Below are positions 39,541 through 51,434 of a stretch of DNA of 61,883 nt, piece after piece (the stretch's first letter is position 1; the number at the start of each line of letters is the position of its first letter). Made by a program: the position numbers and the translations under genes. The DNA is from Actinomadura fibrosa (GTDB lineage Bacteria > Actinomycetota > Actinomycetes > Streptosporangiales > Streptosporangiaceae): positions 1 through 61,883 of the forward strand of contig NZ_CAACUY010000033.1 in assembly GCF_900659615.1 (NCBI RefSeq), in the 5' to 3' direction. Below the pieces are notes generated by a model. That model had not been told where the DNA came from. It worked only from the letters and a program-made list of their open reading frames with translations, and made no database searches.

Positions 39541-39574
39541 GGTCCCGCCCAGTGTGTGGTCCCACCCAGTGTGA
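39541..39574. repeat. 17-bp tandem repeat, two units, in the sigma factor leader
   Basis: GGTCCCGCCCAGTGTGT (39541-39557) and GGTCCCACCCAGTGTGA (39558-39574) are adjacent direct repeats differing at two positions. They lie 59-92 bases upstream of the sigma factor start, within the untranslated leader or promoter, where tandem regulator binding would be possible. Confidence 0.7.
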
Positions 39575-39632
39575 GGCCGGCCCGTCAGGGCACTTGGGTC
39601 AGCCCAGCCACACGTTCGTTCGAGAGGTATTT

Positions 39633-41282
<1,650 letters not shown>

Positions 41283-41299
41283 CCCGCGCTCTCGAAGAG

Positions 41300-41322
41300 G
41301 GCCCGTCCGCTCCGGACGGGCC
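41300..41322 (+). terminator. Rho-independent-type hairpin after hrdB
   Basis: The arms GGCCCGTCCG (41300-41309) and CGGACGGGCC (41313-41322) are perfect over 10 bp with a CTC loop, followed by TTCTCTC. It lies 18 bases after the hrdB stop. Confidence 0.9.
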
Positions 41323-41345
41323 TTCTCTCGCGTTTACCTCTGACT

Positions 41346-41362
41346 CGTGGAAAAGTTCCACG
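41346..41362. promoter_or_regulatory. Inverted repeat upstream of the 41443 gene
   Basis: CGTGGAA-AAG-TTCCACG is a perfect 7-bp dyad with a 3-bp spacer, 80 bases before the next ATG and after the hrdB terminator. It could be an operator or a short hairpin; no adjacent regulator is obvious. Confidence 0.4.
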
Positions 41363-41442
41363 TCACCGTGCTGTAGGGCATGTAACACACATTTAACCTC
41401 CGGGTAGCGTTCACCGTCTTGCCCGTTCCTACGCTCGCGCGC

Positions 41443-42468
41443 ATGGGACTGACGGAGCTTGACCGGCCATCTGGAGGTCCGGTGGAGCACAGCAGGTTCG
41501 CGGGCCCTTCCGCGGTCCGTCCGCGTGCGGCGCAGGTGGTCGGCGGACGTCCCTGGCACGATACGGGGCTCGACGCGGCGGTCAGTGCGGTCCGCGAGCA
41601 ATTCCTGCGGCCCGGCGCGCACGCGCTCGCCCAGAGCCGGGTGGACCCGGAGGTCCGGTCGCTGCGCGTCGAGGCCCTCGCCAAGGCCGCGCTGGGCCAG
41701 AGCAAGGGGATCGAGGTCCTCGCCGCGGAGGATCCGCACAACCCGGACCTGTGGCTGTGGCTCGGCCGGACGCGGGTGGAGGAGGCGTGGGCGATCCGGC
41801 CGGACGCGCGCGCACGAGCGGTCCAGGCGGCCGGGTACACCGCGTACACGAGGACGATGCAGGCGGCCCGGGAGCCGCTGATGCGCGCGGCGGCGCTGTG
41901 GCCGGACGATCCGGTCCCGTGGGAGGCGATGCTCTGGTACGCGCTGGGCCTCGACCTGGACCGGGACGAGAAGGACGCCCTGTGGGTGCAGGCCAGCAGG
42001 CGGTGCCCCACCCTCTACGGCGCGCACGTCGCGCGGGTCGTCAGCCTGTCCCCGCAGTGGGGCGGCCTAGCGGAGGAGATGTTCGGCTTCGCGCGGACGG
42101 CGATGGGCACGGCGTCGCGGGAGGACCCGCGCTCCGCCCTGCTCCCGCTGGCGTACTTCGAGTACTTCGTGCAGGAGCGGTCGGGCATCATCCGCGGTTC
42201 GTCGTCGTGGTTCTCGCACGAGGAGTGCCGGGACGTCCAGGTCGCCGCGCGGGGCTGGTTCGAGGGCCCGCGCCCCCATCCGCGGACGGTCGAGGCCCAC
42301 AACCTCTTCGGGGCCGCCTTCCACCTCGCGGACGCGCGCCGTCCGGCACGGCAGCACCTCCTGCGCACCTGGGGGCGCCCCAGCAGCCTTCCCTGGACCT
42401 ACCTGGGCGGAGACGAGGTGAGCCAGTACGTCAAGGCGTGCCGGCACCTCAACGTCGTCCTCGACTGA
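41443..42468 (+). CDS. Conserved helical (TPR-like) protein of unknown function
   Basis: The product is 341 residues from ATG 41443. It is alpha-helical and Ala/Arg/Trp-rich with repeated helix-turn-helix spacing (VEALAKAALGQSKGIEVLAA, LWLWLGRTRVEEAWAIRP, MRAAALWPDDPVPWEAMLWY), consistent with TPR or Sel1-like repeats. No catalytic motif is visible, and no signal or membrane segment. The conserved-looking core ALLPLAYFEYFVQERSGIIR may define the family, which I cannot name. The position beside hrdB is conserved in related actinomycetes by recollection, but the role is unknown. Confidence 0.7.
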   Translation: MGLTELDRPSGGPVEHSRFAGPSAVRPRAAQVVGGRPWHDTGLDAAVSAVREQFLRPGAHALAQSRVDPEVRSLRVEALAKAALGQSKGIEVLAAEDPHNPDLWLWLGRTRVEEAWAIRPDARARAVQAAGYTAYTRTMQAAREPLMRAAALWPDDPVPWEAMLWYALGLDLDRDEKDALWVQASRRCPTLYGAHVARVVSLSPQWGGLAEEMFGFARTAMGTASREDPRSALLPLAYFEYFVQERSGIIRGSSSWFSHEECRDVQVAARGWFEGPRPHPRTVEAHNLFGAAFHLADARRPARQHLLRTWGRPSSLPWTYLGGDEVSQYVKACRHLNVVLD

Positions 42469-42504
42469 CGTCACGGCCGGGAGACACTTCGACCGCGCGG
42501 AGGA

Positions 42505-42555
42505 CAGGCGCCCCTGCGGGTCAGGCGCCTCTGCGGGACAGGCGTCTTTGCGGGT
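42505..42555. repeat. 17-bp tandem array, three units, at the yaaA stop
   Basis: Three units of CAGGCGCCYCTGCGGGW (42505-42521, 42522-42538, 42539-42555) end exactly at the first base of the yaaA stop codon on the minus strand. On the minus strand the array starts at the TGA and runs downstream. Confidence 0.9.
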
Positions 42556-43295
42556 CAGGCGTGCAGGATGACGTCGAGGTTCGTCCCGTTGAGCTCCACC
42601 GTGTACCCGAGGTCGGCGACCGCCTTCAGCAGCTCCTCAGGGGTGGTGGGCCTGGCGTCGGCCTTGAGGAGGTCGTGCGCGACCTTGCCCCGTGTCGCCT
42701 TGGCCATGTGGCTCACGACCGTGCGCTTCGGCACGCCGCCCAGGATCCGCTCGCGCAACACCCGCACGGCGACGGCGGGCTGAGGAGCCTTCCACGCGGA
42801 GGCGTAAGGGCCCGAGCGCATGTCGACGATCAGCCCGTCGAGGCGCAGGGCCTTGCGCATCACCGGCCGCCAGAGCGCCGCCAGCCGCCCCTCGGGCGGC
42901 AGCGAGACCGCCATGGCCAGCCGGTACGGCGGGATGCGGTCGGTAAGCCTCAGCGCGCCCCACAGGCCCGAGAAGACGATGATCTGCTCGTTCGCGGCGC
43001 GCTCGTCCAGGTCCGCGAGGTCGAGGTTGTCGTACAGGACGCCGGTGTAGAGGCGGGCCACCGGCAGGGTCGGGGCGGTGCGCAGGGCCCGGTTGCGGGC
43101 GAGCGCCTCGTCGGCCTGCCCGGCGGGCAGCCCGAGCACCTCGCCGGCGCTGTCCAGCCGGCACGCCTCGCCCAGTGCGGCGAGGACGCGCTCGCGGACC
43201 GGGTTCAGCTCGGGGAAGCTGAGCGATGCCAGGTCGAGCGGAGGGCCGTCCCCCTCGGGCGCCTTCTTCTCCGACGGTGGCAGCAGGAAGTGCAC
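42555..43295 (-). CDS. yaaA: Peroxide stress protein YaaA
   Basis: The product is 246 residues from GTG 43295. The N-terminal VHFLLPPSEKKAPEGDGPPL is the DUF328/YaaA signature, followed by LYTGVLYDNLDLADLDERAA, IIVFSGLWGALRLTDRIPPY and VVSHMAKATRGKVAHDLLKA. YaaA limits free intracellular iron during peroxide stress and binds DNA junctions. The gene is in the sigma-factor neighbourhood but is oppositely oriented. About 280 bases upstream hold no gene. Confidence 0.92.
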   Translation of the reverse strand: MHFLLPPSEKKAPEGDGPPLDLASLSFPELNPVRERVLAALGEACRLDSAGEVLGLPAGQADEALARNRALRTAPTLPVARLYTGVLYDNLDLADLDERAANEQIIVFSGLWGALRLTDRIPPYRLAMAVSLPPEGRLAALWRPVMRKALRLDGLIVDMRSGPYASAWKAPQPAVAVRVLRERILGGVPKRTVVSHMAKATRGKVAHDLLKADARPTTPEELLKAVADLGYTVELNGTNLDVILHA

Positions 43296-43524
43296 GATCC
43301 CCCCGATAACTCGTCGTCGCGGCCGTCCGCGCTGTTCTCTCAGGATATTGCGCTTGACGCACGAACTACGCAGAGTGAATAAGAACACTACGGTGCGTCG
43401 TGGCGGCGGACCGGTGATTCCCGCCACCGGGGCAACGCGAATAAGCACGCAGAGTATCCGACTGCTCACGGTAAGGAGTCGCGGGCGAAACGGTGCGAAA
43501 CGGCGACGCGGACGCAGGGAATGC

Positions 43525-43558
43525 GAACGGCGGTCACCGTGTCCGGTGGCCGCCGTTC
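43525..43558 (-). terminator. Strong hairpin downstream of the 43580-43810 gene
   Basis: The arms GAACGGCGGTCACC (43525-43538) and GGTGGCCGCCGTTC (43545-43558) pair over 14 bp with one T-G wobble and a 6-base loop. It is 21 bases past the stop of the small minus-strand gene; there is no U tract. Confidence 0.75.
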
Positions 43559-43579
43559 CGGGTCGTTCTATTTCGAGGG

Positions 43580-43810
43580 CTACCGCTCGTCGGGTGAAGC
43601 GGAGGCCGGGGTTTCGTTCAGCCTGTCGGTCTCATCCTGAATGTCGGCCCCGTTGGCGCGCAGGGCCTCTGTGTACTTACGCCCGTGGTGGGCGCAGAAC
43701 AGAAGGTCGCCGCCGCCTACAAGGACTGCACGGACGTAGGCCTGGGCGCCGCAGCGGTCGCAACGGTCGGCGACGGTCAACGGCTTGGTTGGGGCAAGGG
43801 CTCCAGTCAC
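43580..43810 (-). CDS. Small conserved actinobacterial zinc-ribbon-like protein (DUF7455 type)
   Basis: The product is 76 residues from GTG 43810, with GAGGAAGG four bases upstream. CDRCGAQAYVRAVLVGGGDL leads into LFCAHHGRKYTEALRANGA. Two cysteines three residues apart plus the Cys-His-His of FCAHHG give a likely single-metal ribbon. Proteins of this size sit near the primary sigma factor gene across actinobacteria. The biochemical role is unknown. The transcript ends at a strong hairpin (43525-43558). Confidence 0.85.
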   Translation of the reverse strand: MTGALAPTKPLTVADRCDRCGAQAYVRAVLVGGGDLLFCAHHGRKYTEALRANGADIQDETDRLNETPASASPDER

Positions 43811-43953
43811 GGCACCTTCCTCATGCTCGGGGTCGGTACTTAGGAGAACATCTAACCCGACGTGGACGTTCCCAACCTGTTTCTTCGTACGCCCACAGCA
43901 GAATGGCCCAATAAGTGACCGAGGTCACATCGCGTCGTGGCCCACCGTCCTGA

Positions 43954-45027
43954 TCAGGCCGCTTCCCAGCGGAACAGCCGCGTGGCGATCAGGGCGCCGA
44001 CCGCGGCGACGCCCAGCAGCACGCCGATTTGGGGCAGTGCGGACCCGGGTCCGAGGCCCCGGCCCATCACGTTGAGCATCCCCTCGTTCAGATAGCGCAG
44101 CGGGAAGGCGTACGAGAGGCCCTTCATCCACGCCGGGGCCGAGTCCAGCGGGAAGAACGAACCGCCGAGGAACGCCATCGGCAGGACGACGAGCTGCGTG
44201 ACGGCCTGGGCCGTCTCCTGGCTCTTGGCCCACGCCCCGATCACCATGCCGATCGACAGGAACGCGAGGACGCCGGCCATCACCATCGGGATCGCCATCC
44301 ACCATGCGTGCCCGAGCTTCAGCCCGAACATCGGAAGCTGCGCGACCACGATGAAGAGGGCGAACTGCCCGAGCGCGACGCCGAGGCTGACCGCGACCCG
44401 CGCGGCGAACACCGTCGGGATGGGCGCGGGGGAGAGCTGGAGGCGCCGCAGGATGCCCTTCGTCCGCCACGTCACCAGCGTCTGCGAGGCGCCGAAGACC
44501 CCGGCGGAGGCCAGCGCCCAGCCGAGCAGGCTCGGCGTGAAGAACTGGATCGCCTTGAGCGAGTCGTCCTCGACCTGCTGCGAGCGCAGCGTGAAGGCCG
44601 GAGGCTTGCCGCTGGCGGCCTGGTTCGCCGACTGGACGAGCGAGTCCATCAGGCCCCGGACCGTTCCCGACCGGACCTGGTCGGCCGCCGAGTAGTGGAC
44701 GACGACCTCGCTGCCGCGCTGCTCCACGACCGCGTCGGCGTCGCCCTTCTCGACCTTGCGCAGCGCCGCGGCCCGGTCCGCCGTCCGGGTCAGTTCCATG
44801 ATCTTCTTCAGCTCGGCCGGGTCCCGCGCGACCGCCTGGTCCACGGCCGCGACCGGGCCGACCTCCAGGACCTTCGCCTTCGCCGTGCTCTGGTGCCCGA
44901 ACACCCCGGCGAAGATGACCAGGAACATCAGGGGGAAGAGCACGGTGAAGAACAGCGCCCCGCGGTCCCGGCGGAAGCCGAGCAGCATGGCCCGCGAGAG
45001 GCTCTTGAAGCTGTCGAGCGTGCTCAT
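43954..45027 (-). CDS. ABC-2 type transporter permease
   Basis: The product is 357 residues. ATG 45027 overlaps the ATPase stop by four bases. It has one membrane helix near the N-terminus (GALFFTVLFPLMFLVIFAGV), a large extracytoplasmic region of about 150 residues, then five helices including LGWALASAGVFGASQTLVTW, with the ABC-2 signature ending in LSYAFPLRYLNEGMLNVM. This is the drug or lipid exporter architecture (DrrB-like). A TMD with one half-size permease implies a homodimer. Confidence 0.92.
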   Translation of the reverse strand: MSTLDSFKSLSRAMLLGFRRDRGALFFTVLFPLMFLVIFAGVFGHQSTAKAKVLEVGPVAAVDQAVARDPAELKKIMELTRTADRAAALRKVEKGDADAVVEQRGSEVVVHYSAADQVRSGTVRGLMDSLVQSANQAASGKPPAFTLRSQQVEDDSLKAIQFFTPSLLGWALASAGVFGASQTLVTWRTKGILRRLQLSPAPIPTVFAARVAVSLGVALGQFALFIVVAQLPMFGLKLGHAWWMAIPMVMAGVLAFLSIGMVIGAWAKSQETAQAVTQLVVLPMAFLGGSFFPLDSAPAWMKGLSYAFPLRYLNEGMLNVMGRGLGPGSALPQIGVLLGVAAVGALIATRLFRWEAA

Positions 45028-45926
45028 GCCCGGTACTCCCGTCCGGTCAGGTCGAGGAAGACGTCCTCCAGGGTGGCGCCGCGGATCTGGACGCCGTCCA
45101 GGGCGTCCTTGGCGGCCATGGCGGCGACGACGGCCGAGGGGTCGCGCGTGGAGATCGTCAGGGACACCCCGTCGTCGGCGGCCTCGTCGGCCCCCGGCAG
45201 CCGCCGGGCGTCGCCGACCGGCAGGACCCCGCTCGCGACGCTGATCCGGGCGGGCACGTCCAGGCCGCGCACGAGCGCCGCCGGCGGCCCGAGCCGCAGC
45301 ACCCGCCCCGCGTCCATGATCGCGACGCGGTCGCAGAGCAGCTCGGCCTCGTCCATGTAGTGCGTGGTCAGGACGATCGTCCGGCCCTCGGTGTTGATGT
45401 CCCTGAGGACGTCCCAGAGGTTGCGGCGGGCCTGCGGGTCCAGCGCGGCCGTCGGCTCGTCCAGGAACACGAGCTCGGGGTCGTGGACGAGCGCGCAGGC
45501 GATCGACAGCCGCTGCGCCTGGCCGCCCGACAGCTTCTCGACGCGGACGTCGGCCTTGTCGCCCAGCCCGACCTTCTCCAGCATCGCGTCGCTCTTGCGC
45601 GCCGGGACGCCGTAGAGGGAGGCGAACGTCTGGAGCTGCTCGCGGGCGGTCAGCCGCTCGAAGAAGGCGGTCGCCTGCAACTGCACGCCGATGCGGGGCA
45701 GCAGCCGGGGGTTGCGGGGCCACGGCGCCATGCCGAGGACCGAGACGCCGCCCTCGTCCGCCTCGCGCAGCCCTTCGATGATCTCCAGGGTCGTGGTCTT
45801 GCCCGCCCCGTTGGGCCCGAGGATGCCGAAGAACTCGCCCTCCGGGACCGAGAAGGTGACCCCGTCCACGGCCTGGACGTCGCCGTATCGCTTGCGGAGG
45901 CCCGTGACCTCGATCGTCTGTGCCAT
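45024..45926 (-). CDS. ABC transporter ATP-binding protein (DrrA/daunorubicin-resistance type)
   Basis: The product is 300 residues from ATG 45926; no ribosome-binding site is visible, so a leaderless transcript is possible. Walker A is LGPNGAGKTTT, Q-loop RIGVQLQATAFFERLTARE, signature EKLSGGQAQRLSIA, Walker B ELVFLDEPTAALDPQARRN and H-loop VLTTHYMDEAE, all intact. The C-terminal extension (about 80 residues) is typical of exporter ATPases of the DrrA type. It is coupled to the permease by ATGA and probably drives efflux of a hydrophobic compound. It is divergent from the topoisomerase subunit B gene. Confidence 0.94.
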   Translation of the reverse strand: MAQTIEVTGLRKRYGDVQAVDGVTFSVPEGEFFGILGPNGAGKTTTLEIIEGLREADEGGVSVLGMAPWPRNPRLLPRIGVQLQATAFFERLTAREQLQTFASLYGVPARKSDAMLEKVGLGDKADVRVEKLSGGQAQRLSIACALVHDPELVFLDEPTAALDPQARRNLWDVLRDINTEGRTIVLTTHYMDEAELLCDRVAIMDAGRVLRLGPPAALVRGLDVPARISVASGVLPVGDARRLPGADEAADDGVSLTISTRDPSAVVAAMAAKDALDGVQIRGATLEDVFLDLTGREYRA

Positions 45927-46138
45927 GCCGAGGAGACTAGAGATCGGGCATGCCGGGAACACCAACCCAGAGGTGGACGTTCTGCCTCTCCACCCCCGGG
46001 TGCGGACCCGCTCGGCGGACCGTTGGAAACCCGGCGGATCGCCCGTCGCACCCCCTGCGGCGGCGAGCCTTTCGGTGGAATGTCGTCGGCCGGGGGTACC
46101 CTTCTGCCGAATGTCCTACCCCCGAGGAGCACACGCAG

Positions 46139-48229
<2,091 letters not shown>

Positions 48230-48232
48230 CCC

Positions 48233-48265
48233 GCGGCTGGTCGGCGGCTGGTCCGCGGCTGGTCC
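48233..48265. repeat. 11-bp tandem array, three units, four bases after the parE stop
   Basis: GCGGCTGGTCG, GCGGCTGGTCC and GCGGCTGGTCC run from 48233 to 48265, with a partial fourth. The array starts four bases past the TAG. Confidence 0.9.
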
Positions 48266-48275
48266 GCGGCGCCGT

Positions 48276-48293
48276 CTCCACCCTCCGGTGGAG
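48276..48293 (+). terminator. Hairpin downstream of parE
   Basis: CTCCACC (48276-48282) and GGTGGAG (48287-48293) pair perfectly around CTCC, extended by further G-C pairs with one mismatch. It lies 47 bases past the stop; no U tract follows. Confidence 0.55.
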
Positions 48294-48353
48294 GCGGTGA
48301 AGTCCAGCCTGGCTCCGATCCTCAGGAACGCGGCCGTCCCTAGCGTTGAGGGC

Positions 48354-48938
48354 ATGAACACGCTGGACGACGTCCTCCTCGCCATCGCGGTCCTCGCCTT
48401 CGTCCTCCACCGGCAGATGCGGGCCCGGCCCCTGGACGAGCGCAGCCTCGCCACGATCCCCATCGTGATGATCATCATCGGTGCCGCGCAGGGCGGCCTC
48501 GCCGACGCGGCGCATCCCGCCGTGAGCGTCGCGCTGCTCGCCGCGGAGGCCGTCGCCGCCGTCGCCCTCGGCGTGTGGCGGGCGGCCACCGTCCATCTGT
48601 GGCGCGGACCCGGGGGCGCGCTGTGGCGGCGCGGCACCGCCTGGACGGCGGCGGCGTGGACCGCCTCGATCGCGATCCGGGCGGCGCTCATCGGCGCCGG
48701 TTACGCCGCGGGCGTCCACCCCGCCGCCGGTGCCGTCCTCGTGTTCCTCGGGCTGACGCTGCTCGTCCAGAACCTCGCCGTCGGGCTGCGCGCACGGCGG
48801 ATGCCCGCCACCGTGCCCGTGCCCGCCGCCGTGCCCGCCGCCGCTCCCGCGACCGTGCCCACCGCCGCTCCCGCCGCCGTGCCCGCCGACGCTCCCGCCG
48901 CCGTGCCAGCGACCGTGCCAGCCGGCTCCCGGTCGTGA
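48354..48938 (+). CDS. Small membrane protein, upstream partner of the sensor kinase
   Basis: The product is 194 residues. Four to five membrane helices (LLAIAVLAFVLHRQMRAR, LATIPIVMIIIGAAQGGLAD, VSVALLAAEAVAAVALGVW, IRAALIGAGYAAGVHPAAGA) are followed by a C-terminal tail of repeated Ala-Pro-Val triplets (residues about 150-190). The stop overlaps the kinase GTG as GTGA, so it is translationally coupled to the two-component system. It may be a signal-sensing or modulating membrane accessory. I do not recognise a named family. Confidence 0.75.
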   Translation: MNTLDDVLLAIAVLAFVLHRQMRARPLDERSLATIPIVMIIIGAAQGGLADAAHPAVSVALLAAEAVAAVALGVWRAATVHLWRGPGGALWRRGTAWTAAAWTASIAIRAALIGAGYAAGVHPAAGAVLVFLGLTLLVQNLAVGLRARRMPATVPVPAAVPAAAPATVPTAAPAAVPADAPAAVPATVPAGSRS

Positions 48939-50122
48939 ACAATGACCTCGTGGTGAAGCGCCCCGCGGGCATCGGCAGGACCTTCGGGAGGCTGGAGGGC
49001 CTCCCGCTGTCCTGGTGGCTACGAATGCTCGTCTTCGGTGCGCTGGCCGTCTGGGGCAGCACCTCCTACGTCCGCGGCCTCTTCGACAACACCCCGCGTC
49101 CGGCGCTGCACGGGGCGGGCCTGGCCCTCGTCCTGCTGAACGGGGTCATGCTCGGCTCCCTCGTCGCCGCGCTGGTCCTGAAGGGGCGCAAGGAGGCCCG
49201 GTGGCGGCGGACGGTCGTCGCCCTGCTGGTCACCGCGATGGCCGCCGCACTCGCGCTCTACGGAATCTCGCCGCGGTCGGGCAGCGGCTTCTTCTTCGCC
49301 CTGCCCGCCCTCTGGGTGCTGGTCAGGCGGCTCCCGCTGCCCTGGGGCCTCGGCCTCGGCGCGCTGGGCGCCGCCGTCACGGGCGTCGTCGGCGAGATCG
49401 TCCGGCAGGGCGGCGCGGACCTCGGCCTGATGGCGGCGGTCGCGGGCCTGACGGTGGGCGCCGTCGCCGGCCGGCAGGCGGACGCCGCGCGGGAGGCGAC
49501 GCGGAGGGCCGAGGCCGCCGGCGCCGTCCTGGCCGAGCGCTCCCGCATCGCCAGGGAGATCCACGACATCCTCGCCCACTCGCTGTCGGCGCAGCTCGTC
49601 CACCTGGAGGGCGCGCGGCTGCTGCTGGCCCGCGACGGCGACCGGGTCCAGGCGCTCGACCGCGTCGAGCGGGCGCGCAACCTCGCCAGGACGGGGCTTG
49701 AGGAGACGAAGCGGGCGCTCGCCACGCTGCGCGGAGAGATCCCGGAGCCGAAGGACGTGCTCGCCGAGCTGGCGGACGAGTTCTACGTCGGTACCGGCCG
49801 TCCCTGCGACGTGCAGGTGACGGGTGAGCCGCGCGAGCTGTCCCCGCAGGCAGGCCTCGCGGTCGTCCGGACGGCTCAGGAGGCGCTCACCAACGTCCGG
49901 AAGCACGCCCCGGGAGCGCGCGCGCACGTGACCCTCCGGTACCTGGACGACGAAGTGGAACTTGAGGTGACCGACACCGGCGGTGCGGAGCGGCCCATGG
50001 ATCTGGAGACCGGCGGATACGGCCTGGTCGGCATGCGGGAGCGTGCGGAGCTGATCGATGGGATTCTGGAGACCGGGCAGCAGGGCGAGGGCTTCCGGGT
50101 GTTCCTCCGGGTGCCCGCATGA
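48935..50122 (+). CDS. Sensor histidine kinase, NarL-partner type
   Basis: The product is 395 residues from GTG 48935, which overlaps the upstream stop; GTG 48950 is an alternative. Four or five membrane helices fill residues about 20-170. The phospho-acceptor histidine is in RSRIAREIHDILAHSLSAQL and the ATPase has VRTAQEALTNVRKHAPGARA (N box), EVTDTGGAERP (G1) and GGYGLVGMRERAEL (G2). The small extracellular part suggests intramembrane or cytoplasmic sensing. It forms an operon with the membrane protein and the response regulator. Confidence 0.93.
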   Translation: MNNDLVVKRPAGIGRTFGRLEGLPLSWWLRMLVFGALAVWGSTSYVRGLFDNTPRPALHGAGLALVLLNGVMLGSLVAALVLKGRKEARWRRTVVALLVTAMAAALALYGISPRSGSGFFFALPALWVLVRRLPLPWGLGLGALGAAVTGVVGEIVRQGGADLGLMAAVAGLTVGAVAGRQADAAREATRRAEAAGAVLAERSRIAREIHDILAHSLSAQLVHLEGARLLLARDGDRVQALDRVERARNLARTGLEETKRALATLRGEIPEPKDVLAELADEFYVGTGRPCDVQVTGEPRELSPQAGLAVVRTAQEALTNVRKHAPGARAHVTLRYLDDEVELEVTDTGGAERPMDLETGGYGLVGMRERAELIDGILETGQQGEGFRVFLRVPA

Positions 50123-50138
50123 CAGGGGACGGGACGCG

Positions 50139-50801
50139 GTGAGCGACACGACGAGGATCCTGGTCGTCGACGACCAGACGGTGGTGCGGGAGGGCCTGGT
50201 CCTGCTGCTGGAACTGCTGCCCGGCATCGAGGTCGCCGGATCGGCGGGCGACGGGGAGGCGGCCCTCGCCATGGTCGGCGAGGTACGGCCCGACGTCGTC
50301 CTGATGGACCTGCGGATGCCGCGGGTGGACGGCGTGGAGGCGACCCGCCGCATCAAGGAGGCGCACCCCGAGGTGGAGGTCGTCGTCCTCACCACCTACG
50401 CGGACGACGAGTCGGTCTTCGCCGCGCTGCGCGCCGGGGCGCGCGGCTACCTGACCAAGGACGCCGGGGCGGACGAGATCGCGCGCGCCGTCGCCGCCGT
50501 CCGCGGCGGAGCGGCCCAGCTCGACCCCGCCGTCCAGCGGCGGCTGGTGGAGGCGGTCGCGTCCGGCGAGCCGTCCCGGCCGCGCCGGCAGGGCGGGGAC
50601 CTGCCCGACGGCCTGACCCGCCGCGAGGCCGAGGTGCTCACACTGATCGCCCAGGGGCGCTCCAACGCCGAGATCGCCGGCGACCTGTTCATCAGCGAGG
50701 CGACCGTCAAGACGCACATCAACAACCTGTTCGCGAAGGCCGGGCTGCGCGACCGCGCCCAGGCGGTCACCTACGCGTTCCGGCACGGCCTCACCGGCTG
50801 A
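50139..50801 (+). CDS. NarL/FixJ family response regulator
   Basis: The product is 220 residues from GTG 50139, 16 bases after the kinase. The receiver shows ILVVDDQTVVREGL, phospho-aspartate in VVLMDLRMPRVDG and the conserved lysine in YLTKDAGADEIARAV. The LuxR-type effector is LTRREAEVLTLIAQGRSNAE with ATVKTHINNLFAKAGLRDRA. It completes a three-gene operon in the topoisomerase neighbourhood. A hairpin terminator begins six bases after the stop. Confidence 0.95.
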   Translation: MSDTTRILVVDDQTVVREGLVLLLELLPGIEVAGSAGDGEAALAMVGEVRPDVVLMDLRMPRVDGVEATRRIKEAHPEVEVVVLTTYADDESVFAALRAGARGYLTKDAGADEIARAVAAVRGGAAQLDPAVQRRLVEAVASGEPSRPRRQGGDLPDGLTRREAEVLTLIAQGRSNAEIAGDLFISEATVKTHINNLFAKAGLRDRAQAVTYAFRHGLTG

Positions 50802-50806
50802 TCGTC

Positions 50807-50823
50807 CGGCCGGGGTCCGGCCG
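50807..50823 (+). terminator. Hairpin after the response regulator
   Basis: CGGCCGG (50807-50813) and CCGGCCG (50817-50823) pair perfectly around GGT, six bases past the stop. There is no U tract, as is common in high-GC actinomycetes. Confidence 0.6.
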
Positions 50824-50883
50824 CCCGCCGGGTGCGGCGCGGGCGCCGAGTAGATCTACGCAGGTCAGGACAAGGTCAACATC

Positions 50884-50925
50884 CGGCAGCTCGCGGTAAG
50901 AGGTCGGCAGCCGGCGGCAAGAGGT
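50884..50925. repeat. 21-bp tandem repeat, two units, in a 197-base intergenic space
   Basis: The two units (50884-50904 and 50905-50925) both start CGGCAGC and end AAGAGGT and differ at four positions or fewer. A GTAGATCTAC palindrome lies at 50850-50859. No gene is visible in the rest of this space. Confidence 0.75.
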
Positions 50926-50998
50926 CGGTCAAAACGCCCGCAGCGGCAGGTCATCGTCAGCACCATGAAGGCATTGCTGACCCCGAGAGGACTGCGGC

Positions 50999-51409
50999 GT
51001 GCTCAAGACCTGGATGATCGCTGATTATCTGCGACCGTACGCGCAATGGCGGATCAACCGGGCCGATCCGTGCGACGACGGCCGCAACGCCCGCGCCGCG
51101 ATCGGCCTCATCGACGCGGCCGCGTACGTGGCCCAGATGGACGACAGCGAGCGCGTCATCGTCCGCATGGCCATCGCCGGCTGCTTCGCCCTGGGCCGCT
51201 TCAACCCGGGCGCCGAGGGCGAGGCGATCATCCGCTTCTGGCACTACGACGACGCCGCCGGCGGGCCCGCCGAGCTCCTGGAGGCGCTCGCGGCGTCCGC
51301 CGAACGCGGGTTGCAGCCCGGCGGCGACCGCAAGGTCGTGGTCACGTCCGGCGCGATACGAGGCCCATCGCTGCCCCACCCACGTCAAGGAGAGGCCGCC
51401 TCGGCGTGA
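50999..51409 (+). CDS. Conserved hypothetical protein
   Basis: The product is 136 residues from GTG 50999, with GAGAGGA seven bases upstream. It starts MLKTWMIADYLRPYAQWR and has a helical core (ARAAIGLIDAAAYVAQMDDS, RVIVRMAIAGCFALGRFNPG) with no signal or membrane segment. The last 30 residues appear disordered. I recognise no family. A gene of this size and sequence style is seen in other actinomycetes near two-component systems, but that is only an impression. Confidence 0.55.
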   Translation: MLKTWMIADYLRPYAQWRINRADPCDDGRNARAAIGLIDAAAYVAQMDDSERVIVRMAIAGCFALGRFNPGAEGEAIIRFWHYDDAAGGPAELLEALAASAERGLQPGGDRKVVVTSGAIRGPSLPHPRQGEAASA

Positions 51410-51434
51410 CGCGCTGAGCGACCCCCGGCGGCGT

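Noticed and set aside
43345..43385. TTGACG with a weak -10 as a plus-strand promoter upstream of yaaA
   Set aside because: No plus-strand gene follows, and the -10 match is poor at either spacing.
50965..51024. 20-codon upstream frame (starts at ATG 50965) overlapping the start of the 50999 gene
   Set aside because: There is no ribosome-binding site and nothing supports translation.
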